Shown here: piece after piece, positions 1 to 7,413 of the stretch | Position numbering within the stretch: the first letter of the stretch is position 1 | How the letters are laid out: each line of letters opens with the position of its first letter | DNA from: Saprospiraceae bacterium | Lineage (GTDB): Bacteria; Bacteroidota; Bacteroidia; Chitinophagales; Saprospiraceae | Length of the DNA stretch: 45,485 nucleotides | Reading direction: 5' to 3' | NCBI GenBank assembly: GCA_013140975.1 | Contig: JABFRV010000059.1 | Coordinates: forward strand, 1 to 45,485 | Translations under genes and position numbers: made by a program | Notes under the pieces: model-generated | What the model saw: the letters and a program-made list of their open reading frames with translations, nothing else | Databases searched by the model: none | What the model was told of the DNA's origin: nothing

Positions 1-929
1 ACGTCATGTCCAATTACTGACTTAGTTCTTAGTGACAAATTTCTATCAAATAAGTATAAATAATGGATCCATTTATTAGAAGTAAATTCCTGTCTAATAA
101 GAATTATACTTTTTGGAAATAAAAATAATCTCGAATTAATATCATTTTCTGAAAACTTCTTAATGTAAGATAAATCTGTCATTGATGTTGTATCAAAAAC
201 TGGTAATTCTTTATCACTGATTAAAACTGTATCCAAAGGTTCATCAAGATAATTTTTTATTAATTTATTATCTAAGGCATTTATGTTAATAATAGTATCG
301 CCATCAGAAACAGCCAGATAATTCAAATAATGTATATAGCGTAAATTAAATTCGTCAAGGTATTTACACAATTTGTAAGTTTTACCCGAGGTAGTAAAAA
401 ATGTAAATATTGATGTATCAATAAAGTTATATGTATTCTTTTTCCCTAATTGAACAAAAAAAGTCGAATCATTAATAAAATTACAACAATTAGAATATAA
501 ATTCATAATTAAGTATGATTCCTTATCTAAACTAATTTTATTAAGAGTATCAAGTTTGGAACTATTTAAATCATAGCAATAAAAAATTCCATTATTCAAA
601 CATATTAATTTATTATTAATAATCTTAAATGTTGTACTTTCATTGCTTTTAGAAAATGGCAACTTTATCTTTACTAATGTGTCTTGTATAAGGTCGAATT
701 TGAGCAGTTCGTTATCAAGACTAATGTTATAAAGCAAAAAGCTATCACTATTTTTAACAAATTGAAAACAATTAAAATTATCACAATTATCCTGATTACT
801 AATAAAAGCTTTAGATCTTAAACTTTCTGTATTAAATTCTAAATTTTGATTTAATGATTTATTTTCTTTACATGAAATATTATAAAGAACTACTGATAAA
901 AATAGTAATTTAAAAGATTTAATGTTCAT
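1..929 (-). CDS. Lipoprotein of unknown function, C-terminus beyond the window
   Basis: The reading frame is open from an ATG at 929 to the window edge (309 codons), so the 3' end is missing. The N-terminus has a lysine, a short hydrophobic stretch and a lipobox-like NISC at residues 17-20 followed by KENK, which indicates a lipoprotein. The rest is rich in Asn, Asp, Ser and Ile, with repeated short beta-type segments and NGIFYCYDLNSSKLDTL-like spacing that would suit a beta-propeller. It resembles the general type of Bacteroidota DUF4221-like lipoproteins, but I cannot confirm a family. It is last of a minus-strand run of small AT-rich genes, 57 bp after the preceding frame. Confidence 0.7.
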   Translation of the reverse strand, partial: MNIKSFKLLFLSVVLYNISCKENKSLNQNLEFNTESLRSKAFISNQDNCDNFNCFQFVKNSDSFLLYNISLDNELLKFDLIQDTLVKIKLPFSKSNESTTFKIINNKLICLNNGIFYCYDLNSSKLDTLNKISLDKESYLIMNLYSNCCNFINDSTFFVQLGKKNTYNFIDTSIFTFFTTSGKTYKLCKYLDEFNLRYIHYLNYLAVSDGDTIININALDNKLIKNYLDEPLDTVLISDKELPVFDTTSMTDLSYIKKFSENDINSRLFLFPKSIILIRQEFTSNKWIHYLYLFDRNLSLRTKSVIGHD

Positions 930-986
930 TAAATGAAAGTTAAAATTTAGAGAAGGTAAAAATAAAATATTACTATTTTAATAATA

Positions 987-1211
987 TTACAACTTATCTC
1001 GAACTATATAAAAGTCATTGCAAGTAGAACCAGGGGTAGGATATACACACAATTTTATTCCTCCTTCCCAATCACTTGTGCAAATGTATAAATTATTTTC
1101 AATAAAGTAATGAAAATTATTGTTTGGAAATAAGTCATTGTATAATCCAACTAAATTAGTAAATGCAGAATAATCTACACTAGTTATACAGTTAAACCCG
1201 CTTGCAAACAA
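987..1211 (-). pseudogene. 3' part of a probably frameshifted gene
   Basis: This frame encodes about 74 residues (LFASGFNC near the start, DFYIVRDKL at the end) but contains no ATG. The only possible initiator is a TTG at 1211, with an in-frame TAA four codons further upstream. It overlaps the end of the preceding frame by 28 bp. Adding one T to the TTT at about 1216-1218 joins the two frames as KYRFQLFASGFN and gives one protein of about 180 residues. I therefore read it as the displaced 3' part of the 1184-1522 gene rather than a gene of its own. The cause may be a homopolymer error in the assembly or a real mutation. Function is unknown. Confidence 0.5.
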
Positions 1212-1522
1212 CTGAAACGATATTTATGTGGAGCATTTGGATCAGGAACTAATATTGCTTTTTTTGTTGCTCTACCTCCACTTCCAGAAAAGGACCATGG
1301 GTCATCCCATTTATTAACAAATATTAATTGTTCAGTATAGTTATCGATAACTACAAGGTTTACACTATCGTATGCTAGCCTCAAAGTATCATTTAAAATT
1401 GCATTTCTCATATTTGGATAAAAAAGTTCGGGAAAATGAACTTGCCAAGTTGTGTCCAATAAAATTGAATCTACTAGCATCTCAGAAGTTACATTAGGTA
1501 CTTGGCTATCCAGCCAATTCAT
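1184..1522 (-). CDS. Hypothetical protein, probable 5' part of a frameshifted gene
   Basis: This frame gives 112 residues from an ATG (MNWLDSQVPN) with no signal peptide and no recognisable domain. The middle is hydrophobic and acidic (DTTWQVHFPELF) and is followed by a Gly/Ser-rich loop (SFSGSGGRATKK). The last eight or so residues (SCLQAGLTV) look out of character, and the neighbouring frame continues more naturally, which suggests a frameshift near 1216. It begins 9 bp after the upstream lipoprotein's stop and in the same frame, so the two are probably co-transcribed. Function is unknown. Confidence 0.5.
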   Translation of the reverse strand: MNWLDSQVPNVTSEMLVDSILLDTTWQVHFPELFYPNMRNAILNDTLRLAYDSVNLVVIDNYTEQLIFVNKWDDPWSFSGSGGRATKKAILVPDPNAPHKYRFSCLQAGLTV

Positions 1523-1531
1523 TATTCTTTC

Positions 1532-1810
1532 TTAATCTCCAGTTAAAGAATTTACAGAAACTGAACATGAAAAACCTGGCTGTCTACAATCAATCCATTT
1601 CTTGTTTCTCGATGGATCAGAACTTGTTACTGTAATTTCTAAAGCCACTCTAGTTGGGCCACTTGAGCCGCCAACTCTTGACTTTATTCTATTATTATCT
1701 TGTAGATAATATTCTTGTTTCTTGCTTAAAGGATGTGAACTTTTTTTTGAAATTTTTAACTCTGATTCATTATTGCAATTTGACAAGAATATACAAATTG
1801 TAAAAAGCAT
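1532..1810 (-). CDS. Small putative lipoprotein
   Basis: A 92-residue product. The N-terminus MLFTICIFLSNC^NNES looks like a short lipoprotein signal with cysteine at residue 12, but it lacks the usual positive n-region, so a non-ATG start slightly upstream is possible. The mature part is basic (KISKKSSHPLSKKQEYY) and ends in a Cys/Ser segment (PGFSCSVSVNSLTGD). No domain is recognised. It is the first gene of the minus-strand accessory cluster at the left edge. A single TAA and three codons separate it from the next gene in the same frame. Confidence 0.55.
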   Translation of the reverse strand: MLFTICIFLSNCNNESELKISKKSSHPLSKKQEYYLQDNNRIKSRVGGSSGPTRVALEITVTSSDPSRNKKWIDCRQPGFSCSVSVNSLTGD

Positions 1811-2195
1811 TGAATAATATGTAGATTTATTGCTTATAAATAATATATTTGTATCAAAGAAACAAATATAACCATCATTAAAGTTTCATTTTCTGGAAAT
1901 ATTTGATTTTACAGGTTTTTAATTTGTTTTCCATCTCCAATAAACTGTTAATAACATTTTCCTTTAATATTTAAACTTATGTATAACACATACTTATACA
2001 TTAAACAAATATTACTTTTTCGTAAAACCTTCTATTTCAACACCTTACTAAAAAAAATTTGCATTTTTTTAGTATCTTTGCAATTCCTGTTTCATTCTGT
2101 TTAGTATTGCTCAAAGTTCTATACTTCTATTGGCCGACATATCGCCATGTTTGATTCGGGAAAGGATAGGATTCAAGGTATAAATTTAGTAAATC
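1811..2195. other. 385-bp AT-rich divergent intergenic region
   Basis: This separates the minus-strand lipoprotein cluster from the plus-strand TPR gene. It is very AT-rich. On the plus strand it holds one good -7 box (2073-2080). I see no RNA gene, no convincing terminator and no mobile-element end. A 29-codon open frame starts at 2147 and overlaps the TPR start, but nothing supports it as a gene. Confidence 0.5.
2073..2080 (+). promoter_or_regulatory. Putative -7 element of the TPR/porE-like/rlmD operon
   Basis: TATCTTTG matches the Bacteroidota -7 consensus TAnnTTTG and is followed by CA, as is common. The expected -33 TTTG 19-21 bp upstream is not present. If it is used, the leader to the ATG at 2196 is about 110 nt. 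Confidence 0.4.
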
Positions 2196-3236
2196 ATGCA
2201 GGCACAAGTTCAGTTCAAGGTCATTATTCAGGGTAAGCTCGAGCTTGGTTCTGAAAAGACTATGAAACAAGTTATCGAGCAGATTATTCCTCGAATGGAT
2301 ACTCATTATAAGCGAGAGCTCATTTTTAAACAACCCGAACTAATATTTAAAGAAGAAGACTTTACACTAGAGCTAGGAAGATTTATTGGCACAGTCTCTG
2401 AGAAATACTGGAAAAATACAATCAATTTTATAGAATATTGCGCTGGCTTCGCTTCTGCAGGATGTGTTGACGCATGGATGACTGATTCGGGAAAGATACT
2501 TCAACATTATCACATAGAACCAATGGGTGAAAAGACCTGCGTTATGCTTTACCAATCCGGTAAAAAGGCCTCTGAACAAAAAGGATCGGAACAAGAAGCG
2601 ATCAGAATTCTTACGGAAGCCATTGAAAAGTATGAAAGGCATTCTCAGGCTTATACGCAAAGAGGTTACATGAATTTCACCTTAAAAAATTATGATGACT
2701 CCTTGTATGATTTCAGAAAAGGTGTAAGTTTTGATAACTTAAATTCATCTGCGCATTATGGCCTCGCAAGGTCTTTAATGATTAAACATCAATATGTTGA
2801 GGCGATTGAATCTTTAGAAGAAACAACCAAATCTTCAATAGCTCTTCAATCAATTTATTGGGCAGCAAGAAGAACAAAAGGGTATTGTCACCTTGAACTT
2901 AAGGAATATGATAAGGCCATTAATGAATTCCGATTGGTAAGTACCCGTAATTTTGATAAGACTGATTCTAATTATAAACATCTTCCAATGATGTGGTTTA
3001 ATTACGGTAAAGCTTTCTTCGCAACAGGAAAATTAGATGAAGCGCTTGAAGCATTTGATAAATCAGCCTCATTTGAAGATTCGTATTCATTCGATAATAA
3101 AGCCGATCTATTTATGCAACGTGGATTAGCTAGAAAAGCAGCTGGTAAAGCGGATTATATTATTGATCTTAAAAAGGCATCTGAATTGGGAAGCGCCGAT
3201 GCAATGAGATTATTAAGTGAATTACAACTATCGTAA
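2196..3236 (+). CDS. Tetratricopeptide repeat protein
   Basis: A 346-residue protein without signal peptide or membrane segment, so probably cytoplasmic. Residues 1-120 form an unrecognised alpha/beta domain. From about 130 onward there are helical repeats typical of TPRs: AIRILTEAIEKY, AYTQRGYMNFTLKNYDDSLYDFRKG, SAHYGLARSLMIKHQYVEAIESLEE, GYCHLELKEYDKAINEFR and NYGKAFFATGKLDEALEAFDKS. The end (GSADAMRLLSEL) resembles a Sel1-like helix. TPRs act as protein-interaction scaffolds, and no partner can be named from the sequence. The next gene begins 26-41 bp downstream on the same strand, so it probably leads the operon that includes the PorE-like protein. Confidence 0.75.
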   Translation: MQAQVQFKVIIQGKLELGSEKTMKQVIEQIIPRMDTHYKRELIFKQPELIFKEEDFTLELGRFIGTVSEKYWKNTINFIEYCAGFASAGCVDAWMTDSGKILQHYHIEPMGEKTCVMLYQSGKKASEQKGSEQEAIRILTEAIEKYERHSQAYTQRGYMNFTLKNYDDSLYDFRKGVSFDNLNSSAHYGLARSLMIKHQYVEAIESLEETTKSSIALQSIYWAARRTKGYCHLELKEYDKAINEFRLVSTRNFDKTDSNYKHLPMMWFNYGKAFFATGKLDEALEAFDKSASFEDSYSFDNKADLFMQRGLARKAAGKADYIIDLKKASELGSADAMRLLSELQLS

Positions 3237-3277
3237 TACTCACCTGATATTCTTTTTCGTTTATGGATAAAGTGTAT

Positions 3278-5212
3278 ATGAGAAAAGCATTATTGCTGAG
3301 TCTTTCTCTGTTGTGTGTTCTTGTTGTTTCAAACGCTCAGACCACCTATCTTAAAACTGCTCCGTCCTCACTAAAAAAGTCTTATCAAAAGGCACTGGAT
3401 CTATACAAGAATAATCAGTATCCAAAAGCACAAAAGGCTTTTGAGAAATTGATAAAAAAATCTCCCCAATTTATAGATGCATATATAATTTTAGGTTCAA
3501 TACATTTTGATCTGGATCAATCAATTGAATCTGAAAGATACTTTGTTAAAGCTCTCGGTCTGGATAGCAACTATATGCCTAAAGTGTATTACACTCTATC
3601 TTTGGTAAATTATTCAAATCAAAAGTATTCTGATGCCCACAAGAATATTAAGAAATTCTTGCAATTAGAGCAAATGAACAAAGATCTCATTTCAAAGGCT
3701 AATAAAAAACTGAAAACTTTTCATTTTGCAGATTCTGCAACTCGTAATCCTGTAATTTCTAAATCAACCCCCTTGTCCTTTATTAATTCTGATTTTTCTG
3801 AATATCTTCCATCACTTACAGCCGATGGAAGAACTATGGTATTTACAAGAAAAATCAATAATGACAATGAAGATCTGTTTATTTCTTATAAACAAGACGA
3901 TGGACAATGGACAAGCCCTGTAGATATCATTGAATTAAATACATCATTCAATGAAGGAGCTCCTGCAATTTCTCCGGATGGAAATACTCTGGTATTTGTT
4001 AGTTGTGATCGGAAAGAAAGTCATGGAGGCTGTGATTTATATATAAGTTATAAGACAGATAAAGGCTGGAGTCCTGCGGCAAATTTTGGAGATAAAATTA
4101 ACTCACCGGCTTATGAAACACAACCATGCTTTTCAGACAACGGGAAAATTTTAGTATTCTGCAGTAATAGAATCGGCGGATTAGGTGGTAGAGATCTTTG
4201 GTTAAGTTTTAAAAACAAGGATAATACATGGGTAAAGCCCATTAATCTTGGTCCAGACATTAATACTCCGGAAAATGAAGAATGTCCATTTCTTCATTCT
4301 GATAATAAAACTTTATATTTTAGTTCTGATGGTCATCCTGGAATGGGTGATAAGGATATTTTTATGAGTAGAATGAAAACCTTAACACAATGGTCAACTC
4401 CAATAAATATTGGATTTCCTATCAATAGTCCTCTGGATGAATCTTCTTTTGTAGCATTCTCTTCTGGCAACAAGGCACTCATAGCGAGCGATAAATCCTT
4501 TGTTGGAATGAAAGATAAAAAGCAGCTTCAATATATCAATCTGGATATATACGAAATTGATATTCCAAATCATGTTCAACCTATACCCAGTTGTTTTGTA
4601 AAATTAAAAGTACTTGACGCAATTTCGCAATTACCATTAATGGCTACCATTGAGATTTATCGTCTACAAGATAAAAAAGTATTTTTTTCAGATAAGCTTA
4701 ATAATACTGGCTCTAAACTGATTTCACTTCCCGGAGACGCAGAATATTTTATTAGCATTACTCATCCAGATTATACACTTATATCTGAAAACATTATTTG
4801 CACTAGAAACACAACTTTCAACCCTCAACTTCAAATTTATACACTATTTCCAATTGAAAAATATGAGCAAAATACCATTCTTAAAAATGTGCTTTTTGAG
4901 ACCGCTTCTGCTAACTTAAAAGAAGAATCATATTTTGAACTCAACAAGCTCGTTGAAATTCTACAGCACAAAGTTCAATTTAAAATTCATATTCTTGGAC
5001 ATACAGATAATATTGGAGAAGATATTGATAACTTAAAACTTTCTGACCTCAGAGCTAAATCCGTTGCAAATTATCTAATTAGCAAAGGAATAATTTCCTC
5101 AAGAATTTCAAGTGAAGGAAAAGGTGAATTATTACCAGTAGCAAATAATGACACTGAAGAAGGAAGGGCATTAAATCGTAGAACAGAATTTTCATTGAAG
5201 AAGATTGAATGA
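3278..5212 (+). CDS. PorE-like TPR / beta-propeller / OmpA family protein
   Basis: Four parts are visible: a signal peptide ending SNAQ, TPRs (about 35-135), a PD40/WD40-like beta-propeller (about 165-430, with SPDGNTLVFVS and KTLYFSSDGHPGMGDKDIF repeats), a carboxypeptidase-regulatory-like beta-sandwich (about 440-530) and a C-terminal OmpA peptidoglycan-binding domain (GHTDNIGED...RAKSVANYLISKG...GKGE). This order is that of PorE of Porphyromonas gingivalis, which anchors the type IX secretion machinery to peptidoglycan. Many Bacteroidota encode several such proteins, so PorE function itself is an inference. I chose the ATG at 3278 because MRKALLL gives a standard signal peptide. The ATG at 3263 adds five residues. 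A 4-bp ATGA overlap links it to rlmD. Confidence 0.85.
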   Translation: MRKALLLSLSLLCVLVVSNAQTTYLKTAPSSLKKSYQKALDLYKNNQYPKAQKAFEKLIKKSPQFIDAYIILGSIHFDLDQSIESERYFVKALGLDSNYMPKVYYTLSLVNYSNQKYSDAHKNIKKFLQLEQMNKDLISKANKKLKTFHFADSATRNPVISKSTPLSFINSDFSEYLPSLTADGRTMVFTRKINNDNEDLFISYKQDDGQWTSPVDIIELNTSFNEGAPAISPDGNTLVFVSCDRKESHGGCDLYISYKTDKGWSPAANFGDKINSPAYETQPCFSDNGKILVFCSNRIGGLGGRDLWLSFKNKDNTWVKPINLGPDINTPENEECPFLHSDNKTLYFSSDGHPGMGDKDIFMSRMKTLTQWSTPINIGFPINSPLDESSFVAFSSGNKALIASDKSFVGMKDKKQLQYINLDIYEIDIPNHVQPIPSCFVKLKVLDAISQLPLMATIEIYRLQDKKVFFSDKLNNTGSKLISLPGDAEYFISITHPDYTLISENIICTRNTTFNPQLQIYTLFPIEKYEQNTILKNVLFETASANLKEESYFELNKLVEILQHKVQFKIHILGHTDNIGEDIDNLKLSDLRAKSVANYLISKGIISSRISSEGKGELLPVANNDTEEGRALNRRTEFSLKKIE

Positions 5213-6609
5213 GAAGAAAAGAAAAACTGGTAACAGTACAACTTACGGGATTAACACATAAAGGAGAATCTGTTGGAAGAACAGAAGAAGGTGTTGTTGT
5301 ATTTGTTCAGGGTGGAGTTCCAGGAGATAAAGCAATTGTGTCTCTAGCCCGAAAAAGAAAAGGTGTGTGGAACGGATTCGTAAAAGAAATCCTTACCGAA
5401 TCTCAAAACAGGGTCATCCCTGTTTGTCAACATTTTAATTATTGCGGTGGTTGCAGTTGGCAAAATTTATCCTATCCTGCCCAATTAGCATTAAAAGAAA
5501 AAGTCGTAATTGATTCTTTAACAAGAATTGCGAAAGTATCTGTAAATAGTTTAGAACCCATATTAGCTTGTAATCAGGAATATTATTATCGCAACAAACT
5601 TGAATTTACATTCTCCAACAGAAGATGGTTGCTCCCGGAAGAATTGCAGAATGATGTAATTGACGTAAATAAAAATGCCCTGGGGTTTCATCGACCTGGT
5701 ACCTTTGATAAAATCGTTGACATAAGCCAATGTCATCTTCAGATTGATCTTTCGAATCAGATTCGTAATTCTTTGAAGAATTATTGCCTATCTAATAATT
5801 TAAGTTTTTATGATGTAAAAAATCATGTGGGATTTTTAAGGAATCTGATAATTAAAACCAATGAAAACGAACAGGCATTAGTCTTAATTTCTTTTTCAGA
5901 AGACAACCAGTCCGAAATTCAATCGATTTTTTCATTTTTGAAAAATAATTTCCCACAGATTTGCTCTGCATATTACGCAATAAATACCAAAAAAAATGAT
6001 TCATGGTTTGATCTACAATGTATAAAAGTCTATGGAGAGGATTATCTTTTAACCAACTTACATCATGCAAAATACTGCATAGGCCCAAAATCATTTTTTC
6101 AAACCAACAGATTGCAGGCAGAACAATTGTATGCCTTAGTAAAAAAATATGCAGAATTCCAGGGACATGAAAATGTATATGATCTTTATTGCGGTGTAGG
6201 AAGTATTGGAATCTATCTTGCAGATCAGGTTAAAAATGTAATCGGTATCGAAGAAATACCTGAAGCGATTGATGATGCTAAAATAAATGCAAAACTCAAC
6301 AATCTAACAAATTGCAGCTTCCTGACCGGTGATGTAAAAGCATTACTCAATGACGAGTTAAAAAGTAAATTTGGAGCTCCTGATGTTGTAATTGTTGACC
6401 CACCTCGTGTTGGAATTCATCCGGATGTCATTGCAGAAATTATTAATTTTGCTCCAATGAAAATTATTTATGTTTCTTGTAACCCTTCAACCGCTGCAAG
6501 AGATTTTGCACTTTTTGATGAAGCGTATCAGATCGAACGCTTAAGACCAGTAGATATGTTTCCTATGACCAACCATATTGAGCTAGTAAGTATTTTAATC
6601 AGAAGATAA
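5209..6609 (+). CDS. rlmD: 23S rRNA (uracil-5-)-methyltransferase RlmD
   Basis: A SAM-dependent enzyme that makes 5-methyluridine in 23S rRNA (RumA/TrmA family); the exact target base is inferred. At 466 residues it has the usual family length. It has an N-terminal TRAM RNA-binding domain (about 5-60), Fe-S cluster cysteines in VCQHFNYCGGCSWQ plus a fourth in SQCHLQ, the SAM motif YDLYCGVGSIGIYLA, VDPPRVGIHPD, the catalytic cysteine in YVSCNPST and the base-abstracting glutamate in NHIELV. All key residues are present, so it should be active. Its start overlaps the upstream stop by 4 bp, implying translational coupling to a cell-envelope gene, an odd pairing that probably reflects shared growth control. 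Confidence 0.93.
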   Translation: MRRKEKLVTVQLTGLTHKGESVGRTEEGVVVFVQGGVPGDKAIVSLARKRKGVWNGFVKEILTESQNRVIPVCQHFNYCGGCSWQNLSYPAQLALKEKVVIDSLTRIAKVSVNSLEPILACNQEYYYRNKLEFTFSNRRWLLPEELQNDVIDVNKNALGFHRPGTFDKIVDISQCHLQIDLSNQIRNSLKNYCLSNNLSFYDVKNHVGFLRNLIIKTNENEQALVLISFSEDNQSEIQSIFSFLKNNFPQICSAYYAINTKKNDSWFDLQCIKVYGEDYLLTNLHHAKYCIGPKSFFQTNRLQAEQLYALVKKYAEFQGHENVYDLYCGVGSIGIYLADQVKNVIGIEEIPEAIDDAKINAKLNNLTNCSFLTGDVKALLNDELKSKFGAPDVVIVDPPRVGIHPDVIAEIINFAPMKIIYVSCNPSTAARDFALFDEAYQIERLRPVDMFPMTNHIELVSILIRR

Positions 6610-6611
6610 TC

Positions 6612-6998
6612 ATGAGTAAGGTTGATATTGAAAAATTTCTTCAATTGGAGCAAGATCTTCGTCGATACCGAAAAGCGCTTCGGCAGGCAAGAGAAATAAT
6701 GCTTGATCAAGAAATTACATTATATCCTATTTTTATTCTACATCAACAAGAATTGGTTATGGGCATCCCTCTTTTTGAAGCTTCTAAAGAAAATGGTTTA
6801 TGGTCAGTGCATGCCTCAAGTCTGGAGGAATTTGTAACTAAAAATATTATTCTAGAAGATAGATTGGAGGAATTCCGCAAAGTGTATAATGCACACGATC
6901 ACCATTTTTGCATATTCGTTCTCTCTGAATTAGGAGCTCAATTTATCTACTTCCCTATTGAAGGTGAGCTATATAAAGATTATGGAACTCTCAATTGA
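6612..6998 (+). CDS. Conserved hypothetical protein
   Basis: A 128-residue soluble protein starting 2 bp after rlmD. The first 40 residues are a charged helix with coiled-coil character (FLQLEQDLRRYRKALRQAREIM). An alpha/beta part follows, with FEASKENGLWSVHASSLEEFV and EFRKVYNAHDHHFCIFVLSE. There is no signal peptide or membrane segment. I recognise no named family. The position between rlmD and an Hpt gene that overlaps its 3' end by 17 bp indicates an operon, and the Hpt partner makes a role in signalling possible but unproven. Confidence 0.7.
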   Translation: MSKVDIEKFLQLEQDLRRYRKALRQAREIMLDQEITLYPIFILHQQELVMGIPLFEASKENGLWSVHASSLEEFVTKNIILEDRLEEFRKVYNAHDHHFCIFVLSELGAQFIYFPIEGELYKDYGTLN

Positions 6999-7314
6999 TC
7001 TCCACTATCTTTCTCAGATATCTTTCAATGATAAAAATATCATGAATGAAATGCTTCAGGAATGGATAAGTGATACTTTTAATAGAATAGAGGAGTTTAA
7101 ATCTAATGTCAACTCCGAAAATACGAAAATAAAGTTCAACATTATTCACACACTAAAAACCAATTATTTTATGATTGGATGTCAGCCTTTAATTAAATTG
7201 TGCGAGGAATTTTTAAATTCAGAAATGGATGAAGTCACTTCACTCGCCTTATTAAATGAATTAAAACTTTCTTTGCCATTTCTTTTGACAAAAATTACGA
7301 ATAGTTCAAAATAG
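6982..7314 (+). CDS. Stand-alone Hpt (histidine phosphotransfer) protein
   Basis: A 110-residue all-helical protein with the Hpt signature HTLKTNYFMIG: the phosphorylatable histidine is H56, followed by Leu-Lys and a conserved Gly (G66). The first helix pair (YLSQISFNDKNIMNEMLQEWISDTFNRIEEF) matches the family. Hpt proteins shuttle phosphate between receiver domains of hybrid kinases and response regulators in the cytoplasm. The start was set at the ATG at 6982, because the frame upstream (from 6958) lies inside the preceding gene and adds nothing family-like. No kinase or receiver gene is in the window, so it is an orphan here. Confidence 0.75.
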   Translation: MELSIDLHYLSQISFNDKNIMNEMLQEWISDTFNRIEEFKSNVNSENTKIKFNIIHTLKTNYFMIGCQPLIKLCEEFLNSEMDEVTSLALLNELKLSLPFLLTKITNSSK

Positions 7315-7413
7315 TAATAAGCTATATTATGTTGCTTTTCTTTCTTCTATGGGGAAAATCACGACATGTATAGGTAGCTTTTACTTTGCATTATAAACTT
7401 AAAATACCATGAC

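Noticed and set aside
1522-1534. Single in-frame TAA between the 92-residue lipoprotein and the next gene, as if by stop-codon readthrough
   Set aside because: The next gene has its own ATG three codons later, the frame match has a one in three chance, and no readthrough context is recognisable.
2147-2236. 29-codon open frame with ATG upstream of and overlapping the TPR gene start, a possible leader peptide
   Set aside because: No codon run or structure typical of attenuation and no sign of conservation can be judged.
3278-3340. Lipobox in the PorE-like protein (SLLC near residue 13)
   Set aside because: The cysteine lies inside the hydrophobic core with no small residue before it; a signal peptidase I site after SNAQ fits better.
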